This document shows, one piece after another, positions 34,890-47,829 of a stretch of DNA of 64,000 nt. Numbering within the stretch: position 1 is the stretch's first letter; every line of letters begins with the position of its first letter. The stretch lies in NCBI GenBank assembly GCA_026419785.1, contig JAODTK010003176.1:162501-226500 (forward strand). Direction: 5' to 3'. A model generated the notes under the pieces. The model saw only the letters and a list, made by a program, of their open reading frames with translations. It was not told the origin of the DNA and did not search any database. The position numbers were made by a program, and so were the translations under genes. Source of the DNA: Sclerodactyla briareus. Its lineage: Eukaryota; Echinodermata; Holothuroidea; Dendrochirotida; Sclerodactylidae.

Positions 34890-36950
34890 TGAAAATTTTG
34901 GTTGCATAATCAAGTCTTCAGGGTTCAATGTTATGCAGGTCATTCATGCAAGAATTTTATCCTCAATTGGTTGCATTTTCATCTTATTTCGCTACATTTT
35001 GCAGGGGTTGATTATAAAAAAAAGTTATAGAACGCAAATTAGCTTAGATCGCAATGGGAAAACAGACCCAAAAAGACGAAAAGGACACAGTGACATAGAA
35101 CAATGAGTATATGTAATTAATACCTTGCCTAGAAGAGTTGAATACCGTACCTATTTTCCAAATGGTGCAGACAGTACCAGCTAATGTAATTTTATGGATT
35201 ATACAGCCTTTTTGGAACTACACCCCGCATCTTTATCACGTCGATACTAATACTAACTGCTAAACAATAAATGGACTATCCAACAATCAAACCAACAGGC
35301 GGGCAGAATTCCATAGGTGCGGAAGTGGGATGAGCGAATGACATACCATAAATGGCGGATTTACTGGAGTACAGCCATGAGAAGTGTCTGAATAAACTGC
35401 AATTGGTTCGCAGAGATAGATAGAAGTTCCGTAGGTATCATACACAGGAAACGGAAGGCGCACGGCGTAGGCAAAAAATGACCATGTGTACAAAGGCGGC
35501 ATTGGTGCCTTTATCGCCAGGGAAATATCATATTAAGAAATTCAATGTTCTCATCTATGGGGTGCTTGTTATAAATGACTGTTTCGTCTCATTCCTATAG
35601 TTCAATCTTCCCAAGAAAATCAACCTCTTCCGTAAAACTGCGATGTTACATTCCATACCGTAAACCGAATTCCGAATCGTTTAGAATGTAACCTAATCCA
35701 GAATAATAGTAGCACCGGAACCTCTTGAACGTTATCCAAAACACGAAGACAATATGAACACCTCGTTATACTAGTAGTGTAATATAGGTAGCATCATTAG
35801 CATACTGTAAAATACTGCATGTGCCCTCAGCCTCAATATCCGAGAATAAGCGAAAAATTAACGAATCTCCAACATCTTCGATATGACTCGCAAACAAGTG
35901 AGCTAGGGAAACAACCTACACCCATGTCGCACCCAACCTGTCATGGGAGAGGCATCGGGGCGATGACAATAATTAAAAGGCGACTGAAAGTGTATCGTTC
36001 AGAATGAAATCCATATGCTGGTCTAGCGAAATAACAGTACAACTCGTATTTCTGACAACGGTATTATCGTTAATATTTAATATAACCCTGCAACAGCATG
36101 TTATTGTGAATGGATCTGTCAATGACATAAGCTTGAAACTCACTCAAATGTAGGCATGACCCTCGACAATCCTCTCTAATTCACTTTCGTACGATTCGGC
36201 ATCAATTCGTCAGATTCTTTTCAAGTAATAACACCGGTATATTGATGAGGCGACAAAGTGTTGTTTAAGAAAATTCTATTAAATCTGAACTTCACGAAGA
36301 ATACCAATAAATCGAAATATCAGAAGGCCATCGATACCTGAAGTTTGCTCTCCGCGAAATACGCAAGAGTATTCCAAATCTCCGTCAAGGGACGGTCGGA
36401 TGTTCCAATCGATCGAATCATTATCGTCAGAGTACTAAGTTGTCGGCGAATACGACTATAAAAAAGCTCACTACTATCAACATTGCCTACACCAGAATAC
36501 AAGTCACTATAAAATTCTTGGAAAGAGTAGGTATTTATTTTTTACTTGTATACATTCAACAGAAGTTTTGGCGATATAATATATGAAAAACGCTCGATAA
36601 TTCATCAATTGCAGGAAATTAAGTAGCAACGAACTCCAATCCACTTGAGCAACAACGGATACAATCATGAATAAACTAATTTTCAGTAGGGTCGAACATT
36701 GCATTTGAAATATTTATCAACGATCTCTTTCTCCCATGCTTTCAAATTTACTTACATGTCGATACGGCAGTTGAGAAAGCATGCCTCATCTGACAGAATT
36801 ACAGATCATCGGTACGCAGCTGTAACAAGCCGAGGTAACCCGCCTCCTCATAAAGTCCATTACCTCTTTTGGGATAGCTTACAATGATATTCTATTTTAT
36901 TCAACAGGTGAATAGGCTGGCCTGTTTCAAATATGAAAAATGTGGGATTT
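34890..36950. other. Intergenic, no gene seen
   Basis: Downstream of the minus-strand receptor, so part of this may be its 3' untranslated region. No supported frame or repeat family was recognised. Confidence 0.4.
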
Positions 36951-36954
36951 GGTC

Positions 36955-37350
36955 TTACGGATTTCCCCTGTCGCCGTGTACGTTTGGAGTCCGCCATCCT
37001 GAAGCCGGGTTCTTATAAACCACGCCCATGAGACAGTTCTGACAGATCAAAACTCCGGTCACCGAGGTTGACCGAGCGCTCGATGCTCCATGAAGCTGGC
37101 CTAGGGTCCCCAGGGGCACCTTCCAACGGCATTTTCTCCCTCCAGAGACGCAAGGTCTGCGCCGAACCATAAAGCGAGAAAGAGAAAGATGAGGAACCCT
37201 GAACGGTGCATCAGGATATCGTAGATCGTCCGGAGGAACGAATCTTCGTGATAACCCCGAGAAAGCCAAAGAGCCAAGTCAATCCCAAGACCGGTAGATA
37301 TCGGGGAAAATATATAAAATTGATTGGTTGGATAACACCTAACAAACAAC
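36955..37350 (-). CDS. Methuselah-like GPCR 2: TM6-TM7 exon and tail
   Basis: On the minus strand the bases read VLGLTWLFGFLGVIT, a textbook TM6 of a family-B/Methuselah-like receptor. After a frame change come TIYDILxxxxGFLIFLFLALW for TM7, and then a basic, then acidic, cytoplasmic stretch (DLASLEGENAVG). The paralogous exon at 30,503-30,830 has the same order. The frame change between TM6 and TM7 means the exon is either damaged or mis-sequenced. Confidence 0.75.
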
Positions 37351-37569
37351 TGCAACACAGATGCTTTATATAGTGTGAATAATCATGAAATATTTGAAAA
37401 AAACTGTCTCCTTATCGAGTCAGGTCAGAATTTAGACCGTTTTTAGACAGGAACCAGAACGCCAAGGCTTAGTGATTCCTTGACTCTTTCTTACAACCTA
37501 AAGCCAGACAAAAGGACAAATAGGAGAGGGCTCATCATGGGAAACATATCGTCCTGATAAATTTCACCA

Positions 37570-38850
37570 TTTCCCAACCAACCAATAGGGTCCCTACACT
37601 CTTGAAAATAGCCACCACTAATTCAATGATTTCAGGACTTGGCCATGGTGATCCCAAAACAACTAGGGTTCATGTTATGATCATCATGGGGAACACACAT
37701 ACCAAGTATGAGCTTCATCCATCCAGGGGGCGGTCAAGTTATCGTGTTCACAATAGGGTTCCTGTACTCCCCATAAGAAAGCTACCACAACCAAATTAGA
37801 CCTATCAGACCAACCATTCTGGACTTCGGTGTCACAAGGGTTTTCATACTTTGACCTCTGGTGACCTAGTGGACCATATGACCTGACCCCAAAACAATAG
37901 GTTCATGTACTAATCATGGGAAACACACATACAAGTATGACACTCATCCAATTAGGGGGGTCAAGCTATTCGTGTTCACAGCCGAAAATGGGCCCAAAAC
38001 TTTTACTTTCCCCAAATTTATATTTTTCACAAAAATTCACCCCGACCTATCTCCAGAAACAATGGGGTTCTGTACTCCATAAGAAAGCTACACACACAAA
38101 TTTGAACCTGATCAGAACGACCATTCTGAACTTATCGGTGTTCACAAGTTTTCAGACGTTGACCTCTGAGTGACGCAGTGGACGCGAACTGACCTCCAAA
38201 ACAATAGGGTTCTGTGCTAATCATGGAACACACATACCAAGTATGAGCTTCATCCATCCAGGGGGCGGTCAAGTTATCGTGTTCACAATAGGGTTCCTGT
38301 ACTCCCATAAGAAGGCTACACACCAATTAGAACCTGATCAGACCAACCATTATGCCGATTATATCGTGTGCACAAGGTTTTCATACTTTGACTACTGTGA
38401 CCTCAGCTGACCTCTGACCTGACCCCAAAAATAGGTTCATGTACTAATCATGGGAAACACACAGACCAAGTATGAGCTTCATCCACCTAGGTGGGGTCAA
38501 AGCTATCGTGGTCACAAGCCGAAATGGGCAATCCGACAAAATATTGAATTTTCACAAATTTTCTATTTTTCACAAAAATTCACCCGACATATACAAGGAA
38601 CCATAGGGTTCCTGTACTTCCCCCATAAGAAAGCTACACAACCAAATTGACCCTGATCAGACCGACCATTCTGCGGACTTATGTGTTCACAAGGTTTTAG
38701 ACTTTGACCTTCTCGTGACCTAAGATGACGCTGACCTGACCTCACAACAATAGGGTTCATGTAAATAACTGGGGAAAAGACACCACATCACCAAAGTATG
38801 AGACTTTCCATCCAACCAGGTGGGGGCAAGCTATCGTGTTCACAAGCAGC
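37570..38850 (-). repeat. ~300-bp repeat, about five inverted units
   Basis: Same family as at 31.2, 34.3 and 14.5 kb but in reverse orientation. The landmark ATCATGGG(G/A)AACACACAT recurs near 37,682, 37,914, 38,218, 38,446 and, damaged, 38,765. Spacings alternate between about 230 and about 305-320 bases, because the short units lack the AATTTCTATTTTTCACAAAAATTCACCC section. The array sits in the intron between the TM5 and TM6 exons of GPCR 2. Confidence 0.85.
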
Positions 38851-38855
38851 GTTAC

Positions 38856-38904
38856 ATACACACACTCACACCCACACACACACCACACACACACACACCC
38901 TGTC
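38856..38904. repeat. CA microsatellite
   Basis: ACACACACTCACACCCACACACACACCACACACACACACACC. It ends the inverted ~300-bp repeat array. Confidence 0.9.
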
Positions 38905-39990
38905 ATGCCATAGATGCATAGATCTCTGGCTCGTAAAGAATCCAACCAAACAGGCTAGGGACTCGAACCCTAGTGGTTTCACATCCGGAAGAAGAGTCAA
39001 ATAGACGTGCAGGCTAGAGTGAGCGCCGAACTGTTCACAGATAACAGGTCTCTGATACGGTTCGTTCCAATCTACCTAATTGTAATGAGAAACTGTGTCT
39101 ATACTACTGGTCACTGGTGGAATTAAAACTATTGCCAAGCAGTAGTAATCCCATATCATCATGGGTGGTTGCCCCCCCACCCCCCCCCTCCCCAACGATT
39201 CGAGGAAGCCGCGGATTCCGGAGAGGTTTCAAACTGAATGGGAGATTGGCTTGAGGTGATTTGTGTGTAGGATCAATGAGAATGGCGTTCCTACGCCTCT
39301 CACAACTCTAAAAACCTTATGAAGGAAAAAAAAAAAGTGCTTAGCTTACTTCCCCCGATGTGGCGCCTCCGTTGTTTTCTTCCCGACGGGCGGTCGCCGC
39401 CGCCCATGCTTGTCATCTGAACATTAATAAAAGGCCTCAGAAGTTGGCCTGTGGGGAGTTGAGTGTCTGTTAAAGGTGCTGACTACAAACCCAATTCCGC
39501 ACACATCCTTTATTTTCTCTCCTTAGTAGTTAGGTGACGGAGGGCATCGGACCCAACGCCTCCCATCCACAGAGCTATTTCATTATCTTCTCTTTTTTCT
39601 CTATAATTCGTGTTAGATGTGTCTTACGGAACAATGAAAATCATGGTAGTGTCGCCATTTTTACCTGAATGTTGCAAATAAAACACGGAACAATTTCTTC
39701 CACGAATTTTCCTTACGAAAATGTAGGTGAGCAATCCGGGTATTGAAAAAATGTCCCTTGAGAATTTGTGCGAATATCGCTGTATCTTCTGGACAAATGA
39801 GAATTCATGAATTAGTAGTTAGATGTTGCCAGCTCAGAGCAAGCGGAATCTGCTAATACAGAAGCCTATACAGAAGATAAGTAATGCGGAGCCGTATACC
39901 TTCTGCCTAACAGCGCCCATCACTAACAGTGTTTTATAGGACATATAATTATCCTATGTTTTGATAGCGGAATATATAGGTCAGTCAGAT
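38905..39990. other. Intronic or intergenic, no gene seen
   Basis: Lies within the inferred long intron of GPCR 2. A perfectly paired T-arm-like CTAGGGTTCGAGTCCCTAG on the minus strand (about 38,952-38,970) could be a SINE head, but no A box was found. A C run occurs at 39,172-39,190. Confidence 0.35.
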
Positions 39991-39999
39991 TGGTTTATT

Positions 40000-40660
40000 C
40001 GCACCTTGAGCAAAGATAAGGAACGTCTGAGAATTCATTGATTTGCTCCTCCTAACCCGAGGCTGCCACGTCTTTTTGTCTGCCGGAATATGATAACGGC
40101 GACGTACTGCTAAAACGAAGAGGTTGAAACCACGCTGAGACACAGGGTATACTAGAATTGCCCAAGTTATGACGTCGTCATTTCCTGATAAGACAACCGC
40201 TGCTCGTCACCAAATGAAAGATCCCAATCCGGAACCAAAACAGTGATCACCCCAAAGAGTCCGACAATGCTGCTGGATCCCGTAGCAGACCGTTAGGTGA
40301 AGGCTAACGACCGGGCGTCAAATCGGTGAGACTTCGACGAACGGAGGCTTGGATTTGAGTGTGGATAAAAGCGCCTATCAGCGAGTGGTCGAGAATACAG
40401 GCCAGATAGAAGAAATGAATGGACCACGCCACGAACGCGCATAGGATGCGCACTTTGGCGCAAAAAGACACAATAGAATACTCACGTAGCGATTAGCGGT
40501 TCATGCAAAGAAATCATCGTTAGGAAAAGCTGTTAATTCGTTGGACGAAGAGACGCAAAAACGAGGTAGGTCACCGACTAATATCAAGCTCGCAATAGAC
40601 AGGGGGCTTCCGACTGCTAAGAGGACGACGTAATAGCCGTGGTACTGTACCCAACTCTCG
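40000..40660 (-). CDS. Methuselah-like GPCR 2: TM1-TM5
   Basis: Reading the minus strand, 40,642-40,572 gives YYVVLLAVGSPLSIASLILV, aligning with TM1 of the plus-strand paralogue (YAVLTFFGCVLSIASLMF). LTMISLHEPLIA follows for TM2 in the next frame. Then VLVPDWDLSFGDEQRLSYQE fits the second extracellular loop. TWAILVYPVSQRGFNLFVLAV (40,166-40,090) is a TM5 helix ending in basic residues RRRYHI. Frames shift at least three times. Neither terminal splice site could be fixed with confidence. Confidence 0.65.
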
Positions 40661-40669
40661 GAGAGTTTG

Positions 40670-42449
40670 CCTCATTGGACGTTGAATGTAAGAAGTTGCA
40701 AACTTCGATAGTTCAGCGTTATCTCCAGGTCTATTCGTTCGGCATAAGTTTCACCGATGGTTTTTGCATAGACGAGAACATCGGAGGTCGTGGTAGAGGT
40801 GAACAAATCCGAGGCATTCAGAAACAATCTCGGGCATGTTGTCATACTTTGATTGCAACCACTGGACCAAATGACCTGGTTACCTGAGACGACTTGGAAC
40901 GTTGGCATCGGACAAAAGTGAAAACGTATGTTCGATCGATATCAAGAGATGGTCAGTCTCGTTTCGGAGGTGCCGAGGGTTTATCGTTCCATTCTTGAAG
41001 GTAGAGCGCAATATCCTCCCTATCGCCCTCCACCCAGTCGGGACTAGTTTCGACAGTAGTTCCCGTTGTAGTGGCTCTGGAAACCGGTCACTCGCATTTC
41101 TCTTAAGACTACACGAATTTACCGGGTATAGCAGCTTGGAGTAGTTAGTGTACCAAATAGCCCACAGATCTTCACAAGCCGGATAGGTGATGCTGGCCTC
41201 GAGCTGGTTGAGTTGTGTCCCTCCGTGCAATTTTCAGTGGTCACATATGTCGATGGTTCGATGTTCCACAAATAGGTGAGACAGGAATGAAGCAAATTAG
41301 AAATTCGACATTGCACGTGAGGATGGAGCTATTGAGAAACTTGCAGGATGTGAAATCAAATCATCGGATGCATTGAGTGCAGGGGTGTTATCTCAGAGGG
41401 AACGGGATCACCTTACACCAGATTACCCTCTAACAGATAACCATTGGGCATTTAAGTCGGACATACTTCATGATGCCATCATATAATTCATTCTCTAAGC
41501 GGCAACGCGTGGTGGTCTGAGCGAAACCCCCCAGAACGAGGATATTGGCAGGCAATTGGCGACTGGTCCAAACTATCTTCAAGTGACTTCTGGTTTTTGG
41601 TGAGGTGAGAAGAAAGCGTCTTCTTCGTGAATGCACTTTTGCAATGAAATTGTTTCATTTGGTTGCATTTGATGTAAAACAATCCGCACCAATGTACGTT
41701 CTTGAAAACTTCTGGTCGTCGAATAAATCGTGGCGTAAACATACACACATGAACGGGACAGCGTTGAGTTGGACTGAGTTCCGTTTTCGGACACGCGTCT
41801 ACTGTGTATTTTCTTGTTAACCAGATTGGGCAAGGGATATGAAGGTGGTTTAGATTGCAGGGGATTGTCGACGTCCGCTTGGGGCGAAGGTGAATTCTGA
41901 ACAGTAGGATAGAACGAAGAACGAAAGCCAATTCTCAGATGTAGACAGATTTAAATTTGTCACGTTCATTCCGCATTCAGATCGAGATCCCACAAACTGC
42001 AGGTCCGCGGGTGATTCAGAGTTGCAAAAAGCGCAGTACCGATTTTTGAAAGTAAGTTGGACGACTTCGACACAACGGGTATGATTCACTAATGTCATCT
42101 CCAAAAACACCGACCTTGTTGGGACCCGGTTACAACTTATACGATGTTTCCAATCCCTGTGTTACATGGCGCGGGCCAAGAGCCACATCCAGTTTAACTG
42201 TTTCCGGATAATCTCGTCCTTCACGCAGCTGAATAGGGATGGGTCAGCGACATTGGTAGGGCATTCAGCGACCAGAACCTTCCTGGGTGCATGTCTGGTA
42301 GTAATGATCGACACCAGACAGCAGTGCCGACGGCACGAACAGACGGATGGCACGAACAGCGGGTCCTTTGATGAGGGACTTGTCGCATCTACCTCGTCAC
42401 ACGAGTACGAGAACTGATAACAGAGGTCACGACGTGGGGTCTCTAAATG
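40670..42449 (-). CDS. Methuselah-like GPCR 2: ectodomain exons
   Basis: On the minus strand an acceptor TTTCTTCTCACATTTAG leads into an exon with a cysteine cluster (SCDEVDAT, then VCSCRRHCC) that corresponds to the somatomedin-B-like start of GPCR 1 but is incomplete. Then come VLVAECPTNVADPSLFSC and QLTFKNRYCAFCNSES at about 42,060, the same signature as FKNVFCAFCNEES in GPCR 1. A second module reads KYTVDACPKTELSPTQRC and EVFKNVHWC (41,830-41,700). The last module has MTTCPRLFLNASDLF and a 50-residue stretch (40,860-40,690) matching CPNVTACATISLHSSDF. Many Asn-x-Ser/Thr sites fit an extracellular domain. No GPS motif is visible. Confidence 0.7.
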
Positions 42450-42459
42450 TGAGAAGAAA

Positions 42460-45000
42460 GTAAAGAACATGAACGAACACAAGGAAGAGAGCAATGATAT
42501 GACTCTGGCAATTGTAATGAGTGACAGTGTTTTGTTGCTAGCAACATTATATTGTGTTTTTGCGTTTCGTCCACTAGTGTGAGGGTTTCCCAAACAGTAC
42601 CAGAAAGCAAATGGCTCATTTCAGTAGGGCGTGATGACGAGTGGCTCACAGCTATCCACTGCACCAGGTGAGTAGTAGAGCAAAGTGATTGAAATAAAGT
42701 GTCTGATTAGGGACACACCACAAAAAGCTGATCATACTAAGAGAGTGGCATAATCGTACGTTGGCCTGATTTTTTTATCTTTCACAGTTCAGAGTTCTGC
42801 CGCAGAGCCAATCCATTCTCCATCATCGTTCAGTGTAGTATTGTTAAAAACATATTATATGTGATTTGATAACTTGCGCGCAGACTCGCGCTTGCACAAG
42901 TGTAAAAATCCCCACAGACCTGAACAAAATTACGTCTTCCCACGCTAGCAAAAAGTGAATTTTTAAATACTTGAGAAATCCATGACAAGACTGTAGGAGA
43001 GTGGGGATTGAAAGTCACTAGGGTGTTGCCCACATAGGCATACGTGAAAACCACAAATGGTAGTCAGGGGATGGTGGTAGATTATTCAACACCAGGGTAC
43101 CTCATTAACATTGAAAACCGAAAACCAGCCATAACGAAACGCGAGAGAACACGCGAGAGGGCACCCAACCCCCCCCCCCCCCACCCTGAAATACACACAT
43201 TTGCCCTGTCACGGAAAGAACGGTAATAATGTTACTCGAGACTACAACGACTAGTCGATGATTTTGCGCTATCACAAGGGGCGTACGCAGAATTCGCCAA
43301 ACCCGGGGGCGCGCCTTTGATCTAAGCGGATCGCCACCATGAGTTGGCCCGTAGGGGTTTAGCCACCTCCCAGATCGCCGGAAATGACACCTCCGGTGCC
43401 TGAGGAGGGACCGTTTATACTTACACTATCGGTTGAGAGAAGTGCCTGATCGTGGTGGAATGACACTTGAAACAAAAATGATCTTTACACTCTCACTGGA
43501 ATATTTTGAATTAAGGTGAGTGTTGGGTTGTTTCTTCTCACTACATACACTACATGAGCCAAAGTCATACGAAAACAGCATTGATCTGATCATTGGGTCC
43601 TCTGCCGTAGCCCAAACTGTATATGCCCGACACCAAAAAGAAACTTCTTTCAGAGCACCGATATGGATTACAGCGCAGCATAGGTTATTTTGTTGATATT
43701 TAAGAACGAGAGGGAAAAATAAATTAATGTGACAGAGATACGATTCTGGTTTGAATAACTGATGTGTATTGAACGGTGCATTCGTATCCTAAACGTACAC
43801 TTTCATATCAGGCTGAGATTATTGATACACATTCATCTGACATTATCTCACAATCTCTTCAGTTCACAACAGGAATGAGGCAAACTTCATCTCAAAGCGC
43901 ATCTCTTCTTAGGCTTTTTCACATTGTTAGTTTTGGGGCTTTCGTTAGTCTTTCACTATGTTTGTGTTCTATAATTCTTAGCACAATGAAAGAAGGCAAT
44001 TGGTACTTTGTGTGCATTGCGCTATATAAATATTACACATTATCAGCATTAAACTGCATCGGCTGTGGCTTCGCGTTGACGAACGCCTTCGGCGGGTGTA
44101 CCTGTAGCTAAGACTGGGAGGAAAAACTTCGCTACAATGCTTGAAAGACATCTGCATGATTTCTGCTATTACGATCTAATCGGAGCGCTACTTTGGTTGG
44201 CAGCGATAGCGCACAGAGAAAAAGTTTTTTACCCTCGAGATCGCCGGAAATATAAGCAACGTGCCGGGTCTTAACTCAAACATTCGGATGTGCAATTCAA
44301 TAAAAGATGAATGTTGAAGAGTTGTCAGTCTGCAGAATAAACGCAGATAATTATAGCAACACAGCATCTACAGCCTCTTTTTATGTTTGTGAAAGAATAT
44401 GTCAGCAAGTGATTACAAACTGAATAATACCAAGAGCCAATTACACGTTACAATGGTACGTTTCAACGGGTTAGTGACAATATATATGAAATAATGTAAT
44501 TTCCCCGTTTTTTTTTTTTTTTTTGGAAAGTTGAGAATGATTTTGCCGGGTATTTAAACGGAGCCCAGCCAACGCTTGGCAAGGAGCGTTGAGGAAAAGT
44601 TTTGAAAGAAATGGGCCTCCTAGATGCCAGGAAATGGAGAAACCACTACTATTCAGTTTTTTGTGGGCATTCAGTAAAGATTTTGGTATTTCACTCTTGC
44701 TCCACCCTGCGTGTTAGTTGCAACTCAGTGTTCATGTCATTCATTTGAATGATAATTGCAAATTATTCGATACCTGCATGGGCGTCGATCCTGGGGGGGG
44801 GGGCAGGGGGGGGGCAAGCCCGGCCACTTCTCGAAGTGGAGGGACATTCCTTCAAATGTGGCCCCCCCCCCCACTTTTGGATCCTCGATGAAGACGAACG
44901 AAATTACATGTCCGTTAACACCACGTATCGTTAAGTGCTGTGTGGGGCTTGAAAAATATTGAGAAGGCAGCCCACAAAACCAACAGTGGCTTATTCCGAA
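42460..45000. other. Upstream of GPCR 2: repeat-rich, no gene seen
   Basis: The first exon and signal peptide of GPCR 2 should lie here but were not found. A C run occurs at 43,171-43,182. A GC-rich fragment around 43,265-43,400 contains AGATCGCCGGAAATGACACC, whose core AGATCGCCGGAAAT recurs near 44,240. Around 43,990-44,050, TTTGTGTGCATTGCGCTATATAAATATTA resembles a LINE 3' tail, without supporting coding sequence. G and C runs flank 44,790-44,872. Confidence 0.4.
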
Positions 45001-45045
45001 CCCAGTTTCCAAATTTCCGCGCGCTGCGAGCGCAGGGCCGGCCTG
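44765..45045. repeat. GC-rich dispersed repeat with GGGCGTCGATCC head
   Basis: ATGGGCGTCGATCC is followed by G runs, CACTTCTCGAAGTGG (a small palindrome), C runs and, further on, CCGCGCGCTGCGAGCGC. The reverse complement of the head (GGATCGACGCCCA) occurs at about 48,380 after a C run. Confidence 0.55.
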
Positions 45046-46589
45046 TAATGTTGCTTTCTATAATAGGTGTGAGCGAGCACTTTGAACGGGATTATTCTGG
45101 CTGATATGAAGCTTTCTTGCAAGTTTTCTCACTCAGAAACATTAAGGGAGATTATTCTCTTGTTTGTTTTTTTAAACAAAGGAAGATTCACAATAAAAAT
45201 GTCATTGATTATAACACGAATGCCAAAGTTGGCCATACAGAGGGCGGAGATGAGGAGGTCAGAATGCTCCCAACCCCATTATGGAAGTAAAAGCGAGTTT
45301 GCAGCTCGAGGAACAACCGATTGGGCAAAGAATAGGCACAATCCAGAATAACAAACCCTGCCAAAGTGGATAAAGGCCCACAATTCAGGCAGATTGGCCG
45401 ATTTCTCTTGTCCGAAAGCCCGATGATTGAGCAAAAATTGTCAATCTCCGGCAAAATTTGGACGTTGTGATTTTATTCGATTGTCCAGGAAATATGCAAA
45501 AAACTTGCCGTTTCGGTATCCTGATGGAATTGTTTCGCTGTCAGTAACTGTAGACCACGTGCACGATAGCTATGAATTCCGATGCAAAATTTTTGAGTGC
45601 AATTTGTAATTCTTTTGGACATATTTTTACAAATTGACTTCTTGGACATCGCTTGCAGCAAGCTGAAGGAATCGATAGACGATGCACTCCAATTTGAACA
45701 ATAACATCTTGCACTTCAATTCCCAGCAAAAACATCCGTGGCCCATGATCCTAACGGGACAAGCAACAATTGTGAAGCGCGTCGAGATATTTCCCACATT
45801 GGTAATGCGCAATATAGGAATGAATATGTTAACAAAACCCGAACAAGAAATTATAATTCTAGCAAAGATTAGAAGCATTTTTTTTAAAATCATAGACTAT
45901 ACCAGGAACCGTGCGAAATTAAGCAACCTTTCCTTTTTGTGTGTTTCTACTACCTTCATGAATTTCAACAAAATTGAACAACTTTGTGATATTCAGTCAA
46001 TTTCCGTCGAAACGAAACGGGTAACGAGACAAAACTAAAATGTATAACCTGGGTTCTCTAGAATGGGCTAGAAACCGGTCTGACTTCCAGGCCGTTCCCC
46101 TATACCCCAACGAGGTGGTCCCATGGAAGGTATGATTCAGGCTAATAACCAAAGAAAAGAACTTACTGCCCTTGGTGGTCAGCAATTTTCGCACGAAACA
46201 CAAAAATCAGAGCATTAATTTGCACCTAAAGCCGAAACTTTTCAAAGGAGAACGGGTAACCTGACTGCCTGAGAACCCCTTCCTCTCCGGCTCTAATATG
46301 TAGCCCCTCGCCTAGTCAGAAATATCTTACGCTTACGGTCACTGCTGGCCGACAGAGTGAACTAATCTAGAGACCTCAGTGCATTTCCTTTCTCTTGGCA
46401 CATGAAATCACATGGCACTTACTAAATTTCGCGCTGGCGAAAAATACTTCCACCTTAAATCAATTTGATCACGCCCAGTCTGAAGAGTAACTAGGCTACA
46501 TAGTTTGTTCACAATTTATTATTTGTAAACCAAACTCCTTTGACTTCTGGGCGCAGACTTACCAATTGCGATCCTTTGCAGAGCGCAAA

Positions 46590-46830
46590 GTTATTCTGAG
46601 ATGAACTTCCGGGGCAAAAATTGAAAGACTTCGGGGGAAATCTGGACAGAAAAATGCCAAAGTTAAGGACATGCCCAAAATTCTGCTGACCAGCCTGAAT
46701 TTTCAATCAAACGCCCGGAAAACAAGCAAAATTTTTCGCGCGCTTCGCACGCGGAGCTGCTTTTGTTTAAGAGAAAACAATGTTCTGCTTAAAAACAGAA
46801 GGGTCCCGTACGCCTAGGAAGACTCATCAC
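46590..46830. repeat. CGCGCGCTTCGC hairpin repeat
   Basis: Ends CGCCCGGAAAACAAGCAAAA then TTTTTCGCGCGCTTCGCACGCGG, followed by GGTCCCGTACGCCTA. The segment before it is rich in TGCCAAAGTTAAGG-type words. It shares the order of these blocks with 47,830-48,060. Confidence 0.65.
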
Positions 46831-47829
46831 GCACTTTTTTCTCCTTTTCGAATTTATATTCTGCAGTCGTCTACGAATGCATGAGGACCAAATTGTTCAC
46901 TGATGTGCTCAAACAAGCTTGCACTGGCATCACATTGCTTTGGCGTATAATCAAGGGGGCAATTCTCCTGGTTGAAGGTTGAGGGGGGGTCCCAGGTGGT
47001 CAAGAGTGAAAACACATATGTACGAAGGACTGACAAAAAGTGGGGGTCACGACCGCACGAAGACGGCGCCCTTGGATTGGAAATAGTCCTAGCAGATACA
47101 CCGTATATTGCTAATTGGCCAAAAATTTATTCCATTTCATTTTGTCAACCCCAATTTAGGTGACTTGTAATCTATGCCCCAACATAGTAAGATGGTAAAG
47201 TATATCACGGATGAGTACAGAACCAACTTAAGGCTAAATCAGTTCATAATATCCGAGACTGGGCCGGGCCGGATTGCAGGATTAATTTGAGAGTGAAAAC
47301 ACTAACGAGAAATACCCAAATTCGGAGAATAATGGAAGAAATTTGGGCAAAGTGAAAATGAAAAGTTTTTGATTATGGATTTGGTGGCCGCATTTTTGCG
47401 CGCATCAGTACTGATATAAGTTGTGCATATAAACTGCAATGAATCCACTAACCTTTTTTTAGTCTGGGTGAGATGTCTCTGCCCCAAATACTGAACGGTG
47501 ACGTGTACCGCGAACCTGGGTCTTTTTATTCTAGTGGGTGTGTGGTTGTTCACAGTGATAATAATAATTTGATGATCGTCTATTAACTGATTCAATTAGA
47601 GTCTATAACGAACAATAATCGCGTTGGAAATTGTTTCAAGTCCACTTACTCCAGGTGCGGACCCCAGGTGGAGATTGGACCCCACTAGGGCCGAAGTCGA
47701 AGGGATTACCATCGAATAGCCAAAAGGCATTTTTCGACGGCGTTTTTCTACCAGGAGTTGTGAATATGCGATGTTATTCTTCGAATAATTTTGTTCACTC
47801 GAATTAATTCAGAAGCAGACTGCCCCCCC

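Noticed and set aside
37570..38850. CRISPR-like array
   Set aside because: Units are 230-320 bases, diverged throughout and alternate in length; there is no short repeat/spacer pattern and the DNA is eukaryotic.
38798..39004. Frame with a His-Thr repeat
   Set aside because: Translation of a CA microsatellite.
43776..44111. 111-codon frame and a LINE-like 3' tail
   Set aside because: Only the short TTGCGCTATATAAATATTA phrase suggests a LINE; no RT or C-terminal motif could be read upstream.
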